A stretch of DNA of 64,000 bases from Xanthomonas translucens pv. cerealis. Lineage in GTDB: Bacteria; Pseudomonadota; Gammaproteobacteria; Xanthomonadales; Xanthomonadaceae. Shown piece by piece: positions 16,297-25,468 of the stretch. The position numbers were made by a program, and so were the translations under genes. The stretch's first letter is position 1, and each line of letters begins with the position of its first letter. The notes under the pieces are model-generated. The model was not told where the DNA came from, did no database searches, and worked only from the letters and a program-made list of their open reading frames with translations. The stretch spans positions 62,001 to 126,000 of the forward strand of contig NZ_CP038228.1 in the NCBI RefSeq assembly GCF_006838285.1. Reading direction: 5' to 3'.

Positions 16297-17010
16297 ATGC
16301 GTCTCTTGTTAGTCGAAGACAACGCCGATCTGGCCGATGCGATCGTGCGGCGCATGCGCCGCAGCGGGCACGCGGTGGACTGGCAGAGCGATGGGCTGGG
16401 CGCGGCCAGCGTGCTGCGCTACCAGAGCTTCGATCTGGTGGTGCTGGACATCGGCCTGCCCGGGCTGGATGGGCTGCGCGTGCTGGCCGGGCTGCGCGAG
16501 CGCGGCGACACCACGCCGGTGCTGATGCTGACCGCGCGCGACGGCATCGAGGACCGGGTGCAGGCGCTGGACGTGGGCGCCGACGATTACTTGGGCAAGC
16601 CGTTCGATTTCCGCGAGTTCGAGGCGCGTTGCCGGGTGCTGCTGCGGCGCAACCGCGGCAACGCCAGCGAGGTGCTGCAACTGGGGGGGTTCGCCTTCGA
16701 CAACGCCGCACACACCGTCAGCCTGGATGGGATGCCGATCGAACTGCCCAATCGCGAATACCGCCTGCTGGAGATCCTGATCGGGCGGCTCGGCCAGGTG
16801 GTGGGCAAGGACGAGATCGGCAACGGGCTGTTCGGCTTCGACGACGAGGCCGGGCCGAATGCGATCGAGCTTTACGTGGGGCGCCTGCGCAAGAAGCTGG
16901 TCGGTGCGCCGCTGCGCATTGTCACCGTGCGCGGGGTCGGCTACAAGCTGGAAGCGGCCGCGATCGATACCTCGCCAGCCACGCCGCAAGAGGCTGGCGA
17001 CGATGGCTGA
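16297..17010 (+). CDS. tctD: OmpR-family response regulator, TctD-like
   Basis: This 237-residue regulator has a receiver domain (phosphorylation site VVLD51IGLPG, acidic pair ED at 7-8, Lys in LGKPF near 102) and a winged-helix DNA-binding domain ending in VRGVGYKLE. TctD activates tricarboxylate uptake genes. The start at 16297 removes nine weakly supported upstream codons and begins directly at MRLLLVEDN. It overlaps the kinase gene by eight bases, so the two are translationally linked. Confidence 0.9.
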   Translation: MRLLLVEDNADLADAIVRRMRRSGHAVDWQSDGLGAASVLRYQSFDLVVLDIGLPGLDGLRVLAGLRERGDTTPVLMLTARDGIEDRVQALDVGADDYLGKPFDFREFEARCRVLLRRNRGNASEVLQLGGFAFDNAAHTVSLDGMPIELPNREYRLLEILIGRLGQVVGKDEIGNGLFGFDDEAGPNAIELYVGRLRKKLVGAPLRIVTVRGVGYKLEAAAIDTSPATPQEAGDDG

Positions 17011-18391
17011 GGCCGCGCTGCCGGCGCCGTCGATCCGGCGCACGCTGCTGCTGTACCTGGGCGGGCTGTCGCTGCTCGGCGCGGTGGCGCTGTTCTTCGC
17101 CGCGCGCGATTACGGCCAGCGCGCCGCCAACCGTTCCTACGACCACTTGCTGGTGTCCTCGGCGCTGTCGATCGTCGATTCGGTGGCGCTGGCCGGGGGT
17201 CAATGGCAGGTGGACTTACCGTACGCGGCGCTGGACCTGCTGGCGATGGCGCCGGAAGACCGGGTGTTCTACCGCGTGTTCGATGCGCGCGGGCGCACCA
17301 TCACCGGCTACGGCGATCTGCCGAAGGCGCCGTCGCTGCCGCGCGCCAGCGCGCCGCCGCAGCTGTTCGATGCGTACTACAGCGGCGAGCAGGTGCGCTT
17401 CGCGGTGGTGGCGCGGCGGGTGTCCTCGGCCGCGGCGCAGGACGAGCTGTGGGTGCAGGTCGGGCAGACCCGGCGTGCGCGCGAAGCGCTGGCGCAGGAT
17501 GTGGTGTTGCACGCGCTGGTCGCGATCGCGGTGTTGTCGCTGTTGTCGCTGGCGCTGGTCTGGCTGGGGGTGTATCGCGCGTTGCGCCCGCTGCACCGGA
17601 TCGAGCGCGACCTGTCGCGGCGCGAGCCGTCGGAACTGAAGCCGCTGGCGGTGGCCGCGCCGCAGGAAATGCACCAGATGGTGGCGGCGTTGAACCGCTT
17701 CATGGCGCGCCTGGCGAGCAGCAACGAGACCTTGCGCGCGTTCATGGCCGAGGCCGCGCACCAGATGCGCACGCCGCTGGCCGCATTGCGCGCGCAGGCG
17801 CAACTGGCGCTGGACGACGACGACCCGCGCGACATGCGTCGCAGCCTGGAGGCGATCGAGCGCAACGCCACGCACATGAGCCGCTTGCTCAACCAGCTGC
17901 TCAGCGATGCCAGCGTGATCCACCGCGCCAACATGCAGCGCTACGCCAGCGTGGATCTGGCCGAAGTCGTGCACCAGGCCTTGCACGAGGCGCTGCCGCA
18001 GTCGCAACCGCGGCAGCGCGTGCAGCTGGCCATCGCCAGCGAGTCGGCGCTGGTGCGCGGCGATACGCTGCTGCTGCGCGAGGCGATCAAGAACCTGATC
18101 GACAACGCCTGCAAGTACGGCGGCGACGGCGCGCTGCAGGTGGCGCTGACCTGCGCGGCGCGCGATTGCGTGGTGACCGTGGCCGACCACGGTCCCGGCA
18201 TCGCCGCCGCCGATGCCGAGCGCGTGTTCGAGCGCTTCGTGCGCGGCGAGGGCGCGGCCTCCGGCGGCGCCGGGCTCGGCCTGGCGATCGTCAAACGCGT
18301 GGTCGACAGCCACGGCGGGCGCATCGATTTGTCCAACCGCGTCGGCGGCGGCCTGATCGCCAGCCTGCACCTGCCCAGGTTGCATCCATGA
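17003..18391 (+). CDS. tctE: Sensor histidine kinase, TctE-like
   Basis: This 462-residue kinase has an N-terminal membrane segment (LLLYLGGLSLLGAVALFF), a periplasmic sensor region of about 130 residues, a second membrane segment (LHALVAIAVLSLLSLALVWLG), a HAMP-like linker, the H-box AEAAHQMRTPL with His253, and an ATPase domain with NLIDNACKYG, DHGPGI and GAGLGLAIV. It pairs with the TctD-like regulator just upstream. It probably senses citrate or a related tricarboxylate. Its stop overlaps the next gene as ATGA. Confidence 0.9.
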   Translation: MAEAALPAPSIRRTLLLYLGGLSLLGAVALFFAARDYGQRAANRSYDHLLVSSALSIVDSVALAGGQWQVDLPYAALDLLAMAPEDRVFYRVFDARGRTITGYGDLPKAPSLPRASAPPQLFDAYYSGEQVRFAVVARRVSSAAAQDELWVQVGQTRRAREALAQDVVLHALVAIAVLSLLSLALVWLGVYRALRPLHRIERDLSRREPSELKPLAVAAPQEMHQMVAALNRFMARLASSNETLRAFMAEAAHQMRTPLAALRAQAQLALDDDDPRDMRRSLEAIERNATHMSRLLNQLLSDASVIHRANMQRYASVDLAEVVHQALHEALPQSQPRQRVQLAIASESALVRGDTLLLREAIKNLIDNACKYGGDGALQVALTCAARDCVVTVADHGPGIAAADAERVFERFVRGEGAASGGAGLGLAIVKRVVDSHGGRIDLSNRVGGGLIASLHLPRLHP

Positions 18392-19488
18392 CCCCGCTTC
18401 GATCGCTTCGCGCCGCGCTGCTGTTGGGCTGCGTTCTGTTCCACGACGCGCTGGCCGCGCCCGGCGACATCCGCCGCTTTCCGGCGCAGGGCGGCGCCGC
18501 AGCGCAGCTGTGCATCCAGGGGTCGACCGACATCGAGGTGTTCGCCGCGGTGATCGGCGACTACCAGCGGCTGCACCCGCGCACCGAGGTGGTGTATCAG
18601 GACGCGATCGCCTGGGACATGTACCAGCGCTACCTGCATCCACGGCCTGGCGCGCGCTGCGCCGACCTGCTGATCAGCGTCAGCATGGACCTGCAGACCA
18701 AGCTGGTGAACGACGGCCACGCGCTCGCGCACCGTTCTCCGCAGACCGAGGCGCTGCCGGCCTGGGCGCAATGGCGGCACGAGGCGTTCGGGATCAGCTA
18801 CGAGCCGGTGGCGATCGTTTACAACAAGGCGCGGTTGCCGGCGGCGCAAGTGCCGCGCACGCGCCGCCAGTTGCTGGAGCTGCTGCGCGCGCCTGGCCTG
18901 CCGCTGCGCGGCAGGATCGGCACCTACGACGTGGAGCGCAGCGGCGTGGGCTATCTGTTCGCGACCCAGGACGGCCAGATCGGCAGCATGTCCGGCGCCC
19001 TGCTGGCGGCGATGGGCGACAACCAGGTGGTGCTGGAAGAACGCACAGGCGTGCTGTTGGACCGGGTCAGCCGCGGCGAACTGCTGCTGGCCTACAACGT
19101 GCTCGGCTCCTACGCGCAGGCGCGGATCGACGCCGGCGCGCCGCTGGCGATCGTGCAACCGGAGGACTACACCCTGGTCGCGCTGCGCACCGCGGTAATT
19201 CCGCGCGATACGCCACACGCGGCCGAGGCGCGGCGGTTCCTGGACTATCTGCTGTCGCCGCGCGGGCAGCAGGTGCTGTCGCGCGAGGCGCAGCTCAAGC
19301 CGATCCTGCCGATGCCCGGCGGCGCTGGCGCAGCGCCGGCCCCGCCGCCAGCGTTGCGCCCGATCGCGCTGGGGCCGGGTTTGCTGGTGTACCTGGATGC
19401 GCTCAAGCGCCGCCAGTTCCTGGATGCCTGGCGCAGCAGCATGCGCCGCCATCCGCCGCGCCAGGGCGTGTCTGCCGTTCCCAAGTAG
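18388..19488 (+). CDS. Periplasmic solute-binding protein coupled to the TctDE pair
   Basis: This is a 366-residue binding protein of the bacterial extracellular solute-binding (iron/anion type) superfamily, with a signal peptide ending near DALAAPG. The segments SYEPVAIVYNKARLP and GTYDVERSGVGYLFATQ are typical of this fold. It overlaps the kinase stop as ATGA and no ABC permease or ATPase follows. It may therefore work as a ligand-binding partner of the sensor kinase rather than in transport; this is inference. The C-terminus is Pro/Ala-rich before a final helix. Confidence 0.8.
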   Translation: MTPLRSLRAALLLGCVLFHDALAAPGDIRRFPAQGGAAAQLCIQGSTDIEVFAAVIGDYQRLHPRTEVVYQDAIAWDMYQRYLHPRPGARCADLLISVSMDLQTKLVNDGHALAHRSPQTEALPAWAQWRHEAFGISYEPVAIVYNKARLPAAQVPRTRRQLLELLRAPGLPLRGRIGTYDVERSGVGYLFATQDGQIGSMSGALLAAMGDNQVVLEERTGVLLDRVSRGELLLAYNVLGSYAQARIDAGAPLAIVQPEDYTLVALRTAVIPRDTPHAAEARRFLDYLLSPRGQQVLSREAQLKPILPMPGGAGAAPAPPPALRPIALGPGLLVYLDALKRRQFLDAWRSSMRRHPPRQGVSAVPK

Positions 19489-19666
19489 GCGGCGCCGGGT
19501 CCGCCAGGAGCAAGCGGCAGTGGGCGGCTGCGCATGCCTGGGGCCGCGGCGGCGCTGGCATTGGCTGCCGGCAGGCCACGGCCATGCGCGGCGTCGGCAG
19601 CGCCGCCAGCAGCGTGCAACGGCACCGCAGCGGCACGCGGGCGGCCGCGCATGCCAGACTGTAGGG

Positions 19667-20305
19667 ATGGATGCGCCTACGATTCTGGTCGCCGACGACC
19701 ATCCCCTGTTCCGCGCCGCGGTGCTGCACGCGTTGCGCCAGGCCTTGCCGCGCGCGCGGGTGACCGAAGCGGCTAGCGCCGCCACGCTGGACGCCGCACT
19801 GGCCGCGCAGGCCGACGTCGACCTGGTCCTGCTGGACCTGGCGATGCCCGGCGCACGCGGCTTCTCGGCGCTGCTGCACGTGCGCGGCGAACGCCCGGAC
19901 GTGCCGGTGGTGGTGATCTCCTCCAACGACCACCCGCGGGTGATCCGCCGCGCGCAGCAGTTCGGCGCGGCCGGTTTCATCCCCAAGTCGTCGCCGGCCG
20001 AGACCATCGGCATCGCGGTGGCGGCGGTGCTCGACGGCGGCACCTGGTTCCCGCCGCTGACCGCGGCGCGTTCGGAGGCCGATGCGCAACTGGCCGCACG
20101 CCTGGCGCAGCTGACCCCGCAGCAATTCCGTGTACTGCTGTGCCTGGCCGACGGCCTGCTCAACAAACAGATCGCCTACGAACTGGGCCTGGCCGAGAAC
20201 ACGGTGAAGGTGCATGTGACGGCAATCCTGAAGAAGCTCGAATGCCACAGCCGCACCCAGGCCGCGGTGCTGGTCAAGGCACTGGAGCCGGAAGGCGATG
20301 GGTGA
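19667..20305 (+). CDS. NarL/FixJ-family response regulator
   Basis: This is a 212-residue protein with a receiver domain (DD at 10-11, phospho-Asp57 in LLD57LAMPG, Lys in IPKSSP near 105) and a C-terminal LuxR-type helix-turn-helix, LTPQQFRVLLCLADGLLNKQIAYELGL... with NTVKVHV. It is convergent with the hybrid kinase at 20920-23568, which is its most likely partner. By context it would control dctA and the porin. The ATG at 19667 is preferred because MDAPTILVADD is the normal receiver start. Confidence 0.88.
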   Translation: MDAPTILVADDHPLFRAAVLHALRQALPRARVTEAASAATLDAALAAQADVDLVLLDLAMPGARGFSALLHVRGERPDVPVVVISSNDHPRVIRRAQQFGAAGFIPKSSPAETIGIAVAAVLDGGTWFPPLTAARSEADAQLAARLAQLTPQQFRVLLCLADGLLNKQIAYELGLAENTVKVHVTAILKKLECHSRTQAAVLVKALEPEGDG

Positions 20306-20399
20306 ACCGCCGCGGCGGGAGCATTTGCTGCCGCGCCCGGATACGCGATGCTATGCACTGGCGCCCGCGCTTCCAGCGGGCGGAAAGGGATCCCCAACC

Positions 20400-20741
20400 A
20401 TGCCTATCCGCAACGAGCAGATCGCCTACTACCCGTTCTTGCAGGAAATGCTGGACGACGCGTATTTTCCTCCCTTCCTGGTCGGCAAGGGCCAAAAGAT
20501 CCTGCTGCGGCTGTGCGAGGCGATTGAGGCGCAGGCACCGCCGGACCTGCCGGCGCTATACCGGCTCACCCACGCCGCCACCGAGGAATTCAACGCGCTG
20601 GCGCTGGAGTTCGAGGCGCACGACAGCGAGATCGAGACCGCCGCGCGCGACAACATCGGCGTGGACTTCCTGTACATCGCCAAGACCTATGGCTTCGATG
20701 CTGCCGATGCCGAGGAGTTGATCGCGCCGCGCGAGTGGTGA
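20400..20741 (+). CDS. DUF5713 family protein
   Basis: This 113-residue soluble protein has the family pattern YPFLQEMLDDAYFPPFLV near the N-terminus and RLTHAATEEFN and IETAARDNI further on. It is predicted to be mostly helical and acidic. Its function is unknown. It lies between the response regulator and the hybrid kinase, without an obvious role in that circuit. Confidence 0.8.
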   Translation: MPIRNEQIAYYPFLQEMLDDAYFPPFLVGKGQKILLRLCEAIEAQAPPDLPALYRLTHAATEEFNALALEFEAHDSEIETAARDNIGVDFLYIAKTYGFDAADAEELIAPREW

Positions 20742-20767
20742 GCGAGGCGGCCCCGCACGAGCTGTTC

Positions 20768-20899
20768 CCTTCTCCCACCGGGAGAAGGTGGCCCGTAGGG
20801 TCGGATGAGGGTACGGGCGCAGCCTGGTGCGCCCAAACTCCGCAAGTCGCTTCGCGCCAACCCTCACCCCAACCCGTGTCCCGGCGGGAGAGGGGCTAA
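20768..20899. repeat. REP-like palindromes between convergent genes
   Basis: CCTTCTCCC and GGGAGAAGG (20768-20788) form a tight hairpin; a second GC-rich arm with CCCTCACCCC and GGCGGGAGAGGGG lies at 20861-20899. It is a common xanthomonad intergenic repeat and may end transcription from both sides. Confidence 0.7.
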
Positions 20900-20919
20900 T
20901 GCCGTGGCAGGAGAGAAAC

Positions 20920-23568
20920 TCAGCCACGGCGCAACAGCATTTGCGTCATCAGCGCGCGCAGCGCCGGCGCGCGCACCGGCTTTGACAGGAAGCCCCAGCC
21001 CTGGCCCTGGGCCAGCGCGCGCAGCGCCGGATCCGGTTCGGCGCTGACCAGGATCGCCCGCGGTTCTGCGTTCCAGCGCCCGCACAGCTGGGCGAACAGG
21101 GCCGGGCCGGCGCGCTCGCCCATACGCGCGTCCAGCAGCACCAGCTCCGGCGCCTGCGCCGCTTGCGCCGCGGCCAGCGCCTGCTCCGGGCCGGCCGCCA
21201 GTTCTACCCGGCAAGCCCAGCGTTCCAGCAGCGCACTGCTGGCCTCGCAGACGCGCGGGTCGTCGTCGATGCACCACACCCGGCAGCCGTGCAGGATCGG
21301 GTCGTCGCCGTTGTCGCTGGCCACCGCGGTCGGCGCTTGCGCCTGCGCCGCGGCGGCAGCGTCGCCCAGCGCGACGGTGACCACGAACACGCTGCCGCGG
21401 CCGAGCTGCGAGCGCAGCTCGATGCGGTGCCCGAGCAGGCGGCCGATGCGCTCCACGATCGCCAGGCCCAGCCCGGCGCCGCGGTCGTGGGCGACGCCGT
21501 CGCCGAGCCGGCGGAACTCCTCGAAGATCTCCTGCTGCAGCGCCTCGGGGATGCCAGGGCCTTGGTCGTGGACCTCGATGCGCAGGTGCGCGCCGTCGCG
21601 TCGGCAGCCCAGCAGCACGCGTCCGCGCGGGGTGTAGCGCACCGCGTTGGACAGAAAGTTCTGCAGGATGCGCCGCAGCAGGGTCTCGTCGCTGCGCACC
21701 GTGGCGCCGGTGGGCACGTAGTCCAGGCGCAGGCCGCGGTCCTGCGCGACGATGCCGAACTCGTGCGCCAGGGTTTGTAGCAGCGGCCCCAGCGCGAAGT
21801 CGCGCACCTGCGTCTTCAGGGTGCCCGCTTCCAGTCGCGAGATGTCCAGCAGGCTGTTGAGGATGGCGTCCTGCGCGACCAGCGCATTGTCGACATGGCC
21901 GGCGATCTGCCGTGCGTCGTCATCGTGCAGTTTGCCGCGCAGCGCCGAAACGAACATGCGCGCGGCGTTGAGCGGTTGCAGCAGGTCGTGCACCGCCGAG
22001 GCGACGAAGCGGGTCTTGTAGCGGTTGGCGTTCTCGGCCTCGCGCTTGGCGTCGGCCAGGTCGCGGGTGCGCTCGGCCACGCGGTGCTCCAGCGCGTCGG
22101 CCAAGGAGCGCAACTCGCGCGCGGCGTTCTTGTAGCTGGTGATATCGGCATAGCTGGTGACGAAGCCGCCGTCGGGCAGCGGGTTGCCGCGGATCTCCAG
22201 CACCGTGCCGTCGTCCTTCTCGCTCTCGCGCATGTGCGGACGACCGCTGCGCAGATGGTCCAGGCGGCGCTGGATCGCCGCCTCCACCGGGCCGGGACCG
22301 AGCAGGCCGCGGCGCGCGTTGTAGCGGAACACGTCCTCGATCGGGCGGCCGATGCGGATCAGTTCCGGCGGGAAACGGAAGATCTCCAGGTAGCGCGAAT
22401 TCCACGCAACCAGGCGCAATTGCGCGTCGATGATGACCACGCCCTGCGGCAGATGCTCCAGGCTGCGGCTGAGGCCGGTATCGGCCTGCTGCGCGGCCTG
22501 CACCACGCCGTCCTGCGCGGTGCGTAGCTCCTGCGCGTGCTGCTGCAGCAGCGATTCCAGTTCGCGCCGGCTGCGCTGGCGCAGCCGCGTCAGGCGTTGG
22601 CGCTGCTGGAACAGCAGGCCCAGGAACACCAGCGCCAGCCAGATCCCGGCCGCGGCCAGCGCGGCGGCACGGCCGGCGGCGCGGCTGCTGCCGATGTCGT
22701 GCAGCAGGTGCAGGCGCCAACCGCTCTCCGGCAGCGCCATGCTCTGCCATAGCAGCGGCGCGCGCTGTGCCGGCGCCGCAATGCGCATCACCTGGCCACC
22801 ATCATCCAGCGTGGCCAGGCGGCGCCGCTGCGCCGGCAACAAGGTCTGCCGTGCGTACTGGCGGGTGGCGAGCAGTTCCTCGCGCTCGCGTGCGCTGAGT
22901 GGCTGCAGCTGGCGATAGCGCCAGGCGTCGCGGCTGGACAGGAACACCACGCCGTGGCGGTCGCTGACCAGCACCACGTCGGGTACGCGCAGCCATTCGC
23001 GTTCCAGTTCCGCCAGCTCGATCTTGATCACGATCACACCGAGGATGCGGCCGTCCTTGTCGCGGATCGCCTGCGACAGGAAATAACCGGGCATGCCGGT
23101 GGTCATGCCGATGCCGTAGAAATGACCGCTACCCTGCGCCAGCGCCTGCTTCACGTAGGGGCGGAAACCGTAGTCGGCACCGACGTTGCTGCTGGTCAGG
23201 CGCCAGTTGCTGGCCGCCACCGCCACCCCGCCGGCATCGATCAGGGTCAGCGTCGAGGAGCGGGTGACGTCGTTGGCGCGTTCCAGCTTCAGGTTCAGTC
23301 GCTGGTGCGCAGCCGGGTCCAGCGGCCGGGTCAGCGCCTGGCGCAGCTCCGGGTCCAGCGCCAGCAGCTGCGGCAGGGCGCGGTAGCGGTCGATGCGCTG
23401 CCGCAGGGTCTGCGCGTACAGCTCCAGCTGCTGCCGCAGTTGCCGGCTCTCGGCACGCAGCGCGCGCTGTTCGGCGAAATACCCTGCAGACAGCATCGCC
23501 AGCACCATGCCGCCGAGGACGGCGAGCAGGAGCAGGGCGACGTGGCGATAGCGCGAAGCGGGATACAT
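20920..23568 (-). CDS. Hybrid sensor histidine kinase with receiver domain
   Basis: This 882-residue protein has an N-terminal membrane segment and a periplasmic DctB-like double-Cache sensor (RSSTLTLIDAGG, GADYGFRPYVKQA, GYFLSQAI). A second membrane segment follows near 295-315, then a coiled coil, a PAS domain (QGVVIIDAQLRLVAWN), the H-box ASAVHDLLQPL with His527, and an ATPase domain (NFLSNAVRYTP, DQGPGIP, GAGLGLAI). The C-terminal receiver carries Asp813. Cache sensors of this type bind C4-dicarboxylates or related acids, which fits the adjacent porin and dctA. The likely output partner is the LuxR-type regulator at 19667-20305. Confidence 0.88.
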   Translation of the reverse strand: MYPASRYRHVALLLLAVLGGMVLAMLSAGYFAEQRALRAESRQLRQQLELYAQTLRQRIDRYRALPQLLALDPELRQALTRPLDPAAHQRLNLKLERANDVTRSSTLTLIDAGGVAVAASNWRLTSSNVGADYGFRPYVKQALAQGSGHFYGIGMTTGMPGYFLSQAIRDKDGRILGVIVIKIELAELEREWLRVPDVVLVSDRHGVVFLSSRDAWRYRQLQPLSAREREELLATRQYARQTLLPAQRRRLATLDDGGQVMRIAAPAQRAPLLWQSMALPESGWRLHLLHDIGSSRAAGRAAALAAAGIWLALVFLGLLFQQRQRLTRLRQRSRRELESLLQQHAQELRTAQDGVVQAAQQADTGLSRSLEHLPQGVVIIDAQLRLVAWNSRYLEIFRFPPELIRIGRPIEDVFRYNARRGLLGPGPVEAAIQRRLDHLRSGRPHMRESEKDDGTVLEIRGNPLPDGGFVTSYADITSYKNAARELRSLADALEHRVAERTRDLADAKREAENANRYKTRFVASAVHDLLQPLNAARMFVSALRGKLHDDDARQIAGHVDNALVAQDAILNSLLDISRLEAGTLKTQVRDFALGPLLQTLAHEFGIVAQDRGLRLDYVPTGATVRSDETLLRRILQNFLSNAVRYTPRGRVLLGCRRDGAHLRIEVHDQGPGIPEALQQEIFEEFRRLGDGVAHDRGAGLGLAIVERIGRLLGHRIELRSQLGRGSVFVVTVALGDAAAAAQAQAPTAVASDNGDDPILHGCRVWCIDDDPRVCEASSALLERWACRVELAAGPEQALAAAQAAQAPELVLLDARMGERAGPALFAQLCGRWNAEPRAILVSAEPDPALRALAQGQGWGFLSKPVRAPALRALMTQMLLRRG

Positions 23569-23824
23569 GCGCAGTGGGTGCGGCCGGGATGGTGTCCCGC
23601 CAGCTTAGCGGCAGCGGCGCATGCGTTGCTGGCAATTGGTTGCGCGGGCGCTCTCGGCGGCGGCATTGCGATCGCACAAGCGGCCGCGATGGACGGATGG
23701 CCGGATGGCTGAACGCAGAACGGCAGCGCCTGCCCATGTGTGCAGGCGCTGCCGCGCCGGGTCTTGCTTTCCAACGCGCCCCGGGCGGTCAGTGCCGAGC
23801 GGGGCGCCGATCAGGCCGCGCCGA

Positions 23825-24994
23825 TCAGAACTGCACCTGCGCGCGCAGGTCGATCGAGTTCGGCTTGGTGTGCACGCCGGCGCGCTCGGCATCGGCGCGC
23901 ACGTAGTTGGCCTGGAACTTGAAGTGGCTGGTCAGGTACCAGTTGGCGCCCAGGGTCCAGTCGTGCTGGCGGCCGCCGAGCACGCTGCCGTCGTCCAGGT
24001 CCAGGCGGCTGTAGCGCGCCAGCACCTCGACCGCGCCGTAGGCGTTGGCCGGCTTGACGTTGGCCACGTTGCCGGCGCTGTACGGGCGCGACTCGCCGGT
24101 CAGTACATAGCTGGCGAACACGTACTGGCCGTCGGCCGTGTAGTCGGGGCGGCCGTTGTCGCGGGTCACTTCGGCGCGCAGCGCTTCGCCCTGCATCGAG
24201 AACGGACCCTTGATCCAGATCCCCTCCAGGCCGGTGCGGCGCACCTGGTCGGCATCGACCAGGGTACCGGAGTCGACCAGGCGCACATCGGTCAGGCCGG
24301 CTTCCGGGCGCGCACGCAGGCGCACGCGCGGGCTGAAGCTCACGTCCAGGCCGTTGTGGTAGCCGCGCGGGTTTTCCTGCGAGTAGGCCAGGCCCAGGTG
24401 CAGCACGTCGCCGTCGGCCTTGAACGGGGTCCACACGCCGCGCACCGCCTGGGTGGTGCCGGGGTTGTCGCCCTGCAGATCCTTGCCGCCGTACGCGCCG
24501 GCCTGCAGCAGGTACTGCGGGCGCTCGAAGGTCCACTCCACGCCGGTGCGGCGACCCTGGTAGATCGCCTGGATCGGCAGCGCGGTTTCCATGAAGCTGT
24601 CGGCGCGCGAGCTGGTCACGCCTTCCAGGCCGACCGGCACCTTGATGTAGCCCAGCCGCACCTTGCCGTAGTCGCTGCCGAACAGCGCCTTGGTCTCGAA
24701 GCGGAAGAACACGTCCAGCCACAGCTTGGACTGGAAGTCGAAGTACACCATCGCGTCGTACACGCCCTTCTTCTTCAGCGTGGCGCCGAATTCCTTGCGC
24801 CGGAACGTGTTGTCGTCCTCCAGGCGCGCATCGTCGTTTGAGAAGTTGTTCCAGTCGTAGCCGTAGTTGCCGGTCACGGCCAGTTCGGTGCCGTCGTTGA
24901 AGGCGACCTTGGTCGGCCAGTCGTCGAATCCGCTGGCGGCGGCGGGAGCGGCGGCGGTCAGGCACAGCGCAGCGAAGAGGAGGGTATGGCGCAT
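23825..24994 (-). CDS. OprO/OprP-type porin (C4-dicarboxylate module)
   Basis: This 389-residue outer-membrane protein has a signal peptide MRHTLLFAALCLTAAAPAAA, then porin strands and a C-terminal IDLRAQVQF. It shares family features with the porin at 14873 (ESR at the end of a strand, ANWYLT near the C-terminus), so the two are paralogues serving different uptake systems. The start at 24994 has AAGAAGA upstream; the frame further upstream is GC-rich shadow sequence. It diverges from dctA, so both probably respond to the adjacent sensor kinase. Confidence 0.88.
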   Translation of the reverse strand: MRHTLLFAALCLTAAAPAAASGFDDWPTKVAFNDGTELAVTGNYGYDWNNFSNDDARLEDDNTFRRKEFGATLKKKGVYDAMVYFDFQSKLWLDVFFRFETKALFGSDYGKVRLGYIKVPVGLEGVTSSRADSFMETALPIQAIYQGRRTGVEWTFERPQYLLQAGAYGGKDLQGDNPGTTQAVRGVWTPFKADGDVLHLGLAYSQENPRGYHNGLDVSFSPRVRLRARPEAGLTDVRLVDSGTLVDADQVRRTGLEGIWIKGPFSMQGEALRAEVTRDNGRPDYTADGQYVFASYVLTGESRPYSAGNVANVKPANAYGAVEVLARYSRLDLDDGSVLGGRQHDWTLGANWYLTSHFKFQANYVRADAERAGVHTKPNSIDLRAQVQF

Positions 24995-25468
24995 GGTCGT
25001 GATGTCTTCTTTGATGAGGAAAAAAGCGCTTCGGCACTCGACTGAAAGGACGGCAAGGCTTGTGCGGGCGGTGCAGCGTGGTGTCGCGACCGTCCCCCGG
25101 CCACAGTGTGGGCATATCGCCGGAACAACGCGCCGCCCGCATGCAATAGCGGACGCATCCGGCGGTTCTTTACAGCGATGTTGCGGTCCTGCGACGGCGC
25201 ATGGCCCCTGAATACGCATGCGACCCCGGCAGCGCCGGCGGCGGGACAGTATGCGACGCAGCGTCGAAGGGCCATGCACATGGCCGGCGTCGCGCGTCGC
25301 ATCGTCTTTCCCACCAGCGTGCGGGGACACTGTAACTGCGTCGACGGCACTGCGACCAGGGGACTACTACCAATGGGTTATCTGCTTAGAAGCCGGTGCC
25401 GCGTACAAAGACAGCATTCCGCGATCTGCGTCTGATTGCTGGTCTACTTATTGCTCCGGAGCGCACTC
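24995..25468. other. Divergent intergenic region between porin and dctA
   Basis: These 474 bp hold the promoters of two divergent genes. I see no operator or sigma-54 element that I would defend. A CCGGAG ribosome-binding site precedes dctA. Confidence 0.5.
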
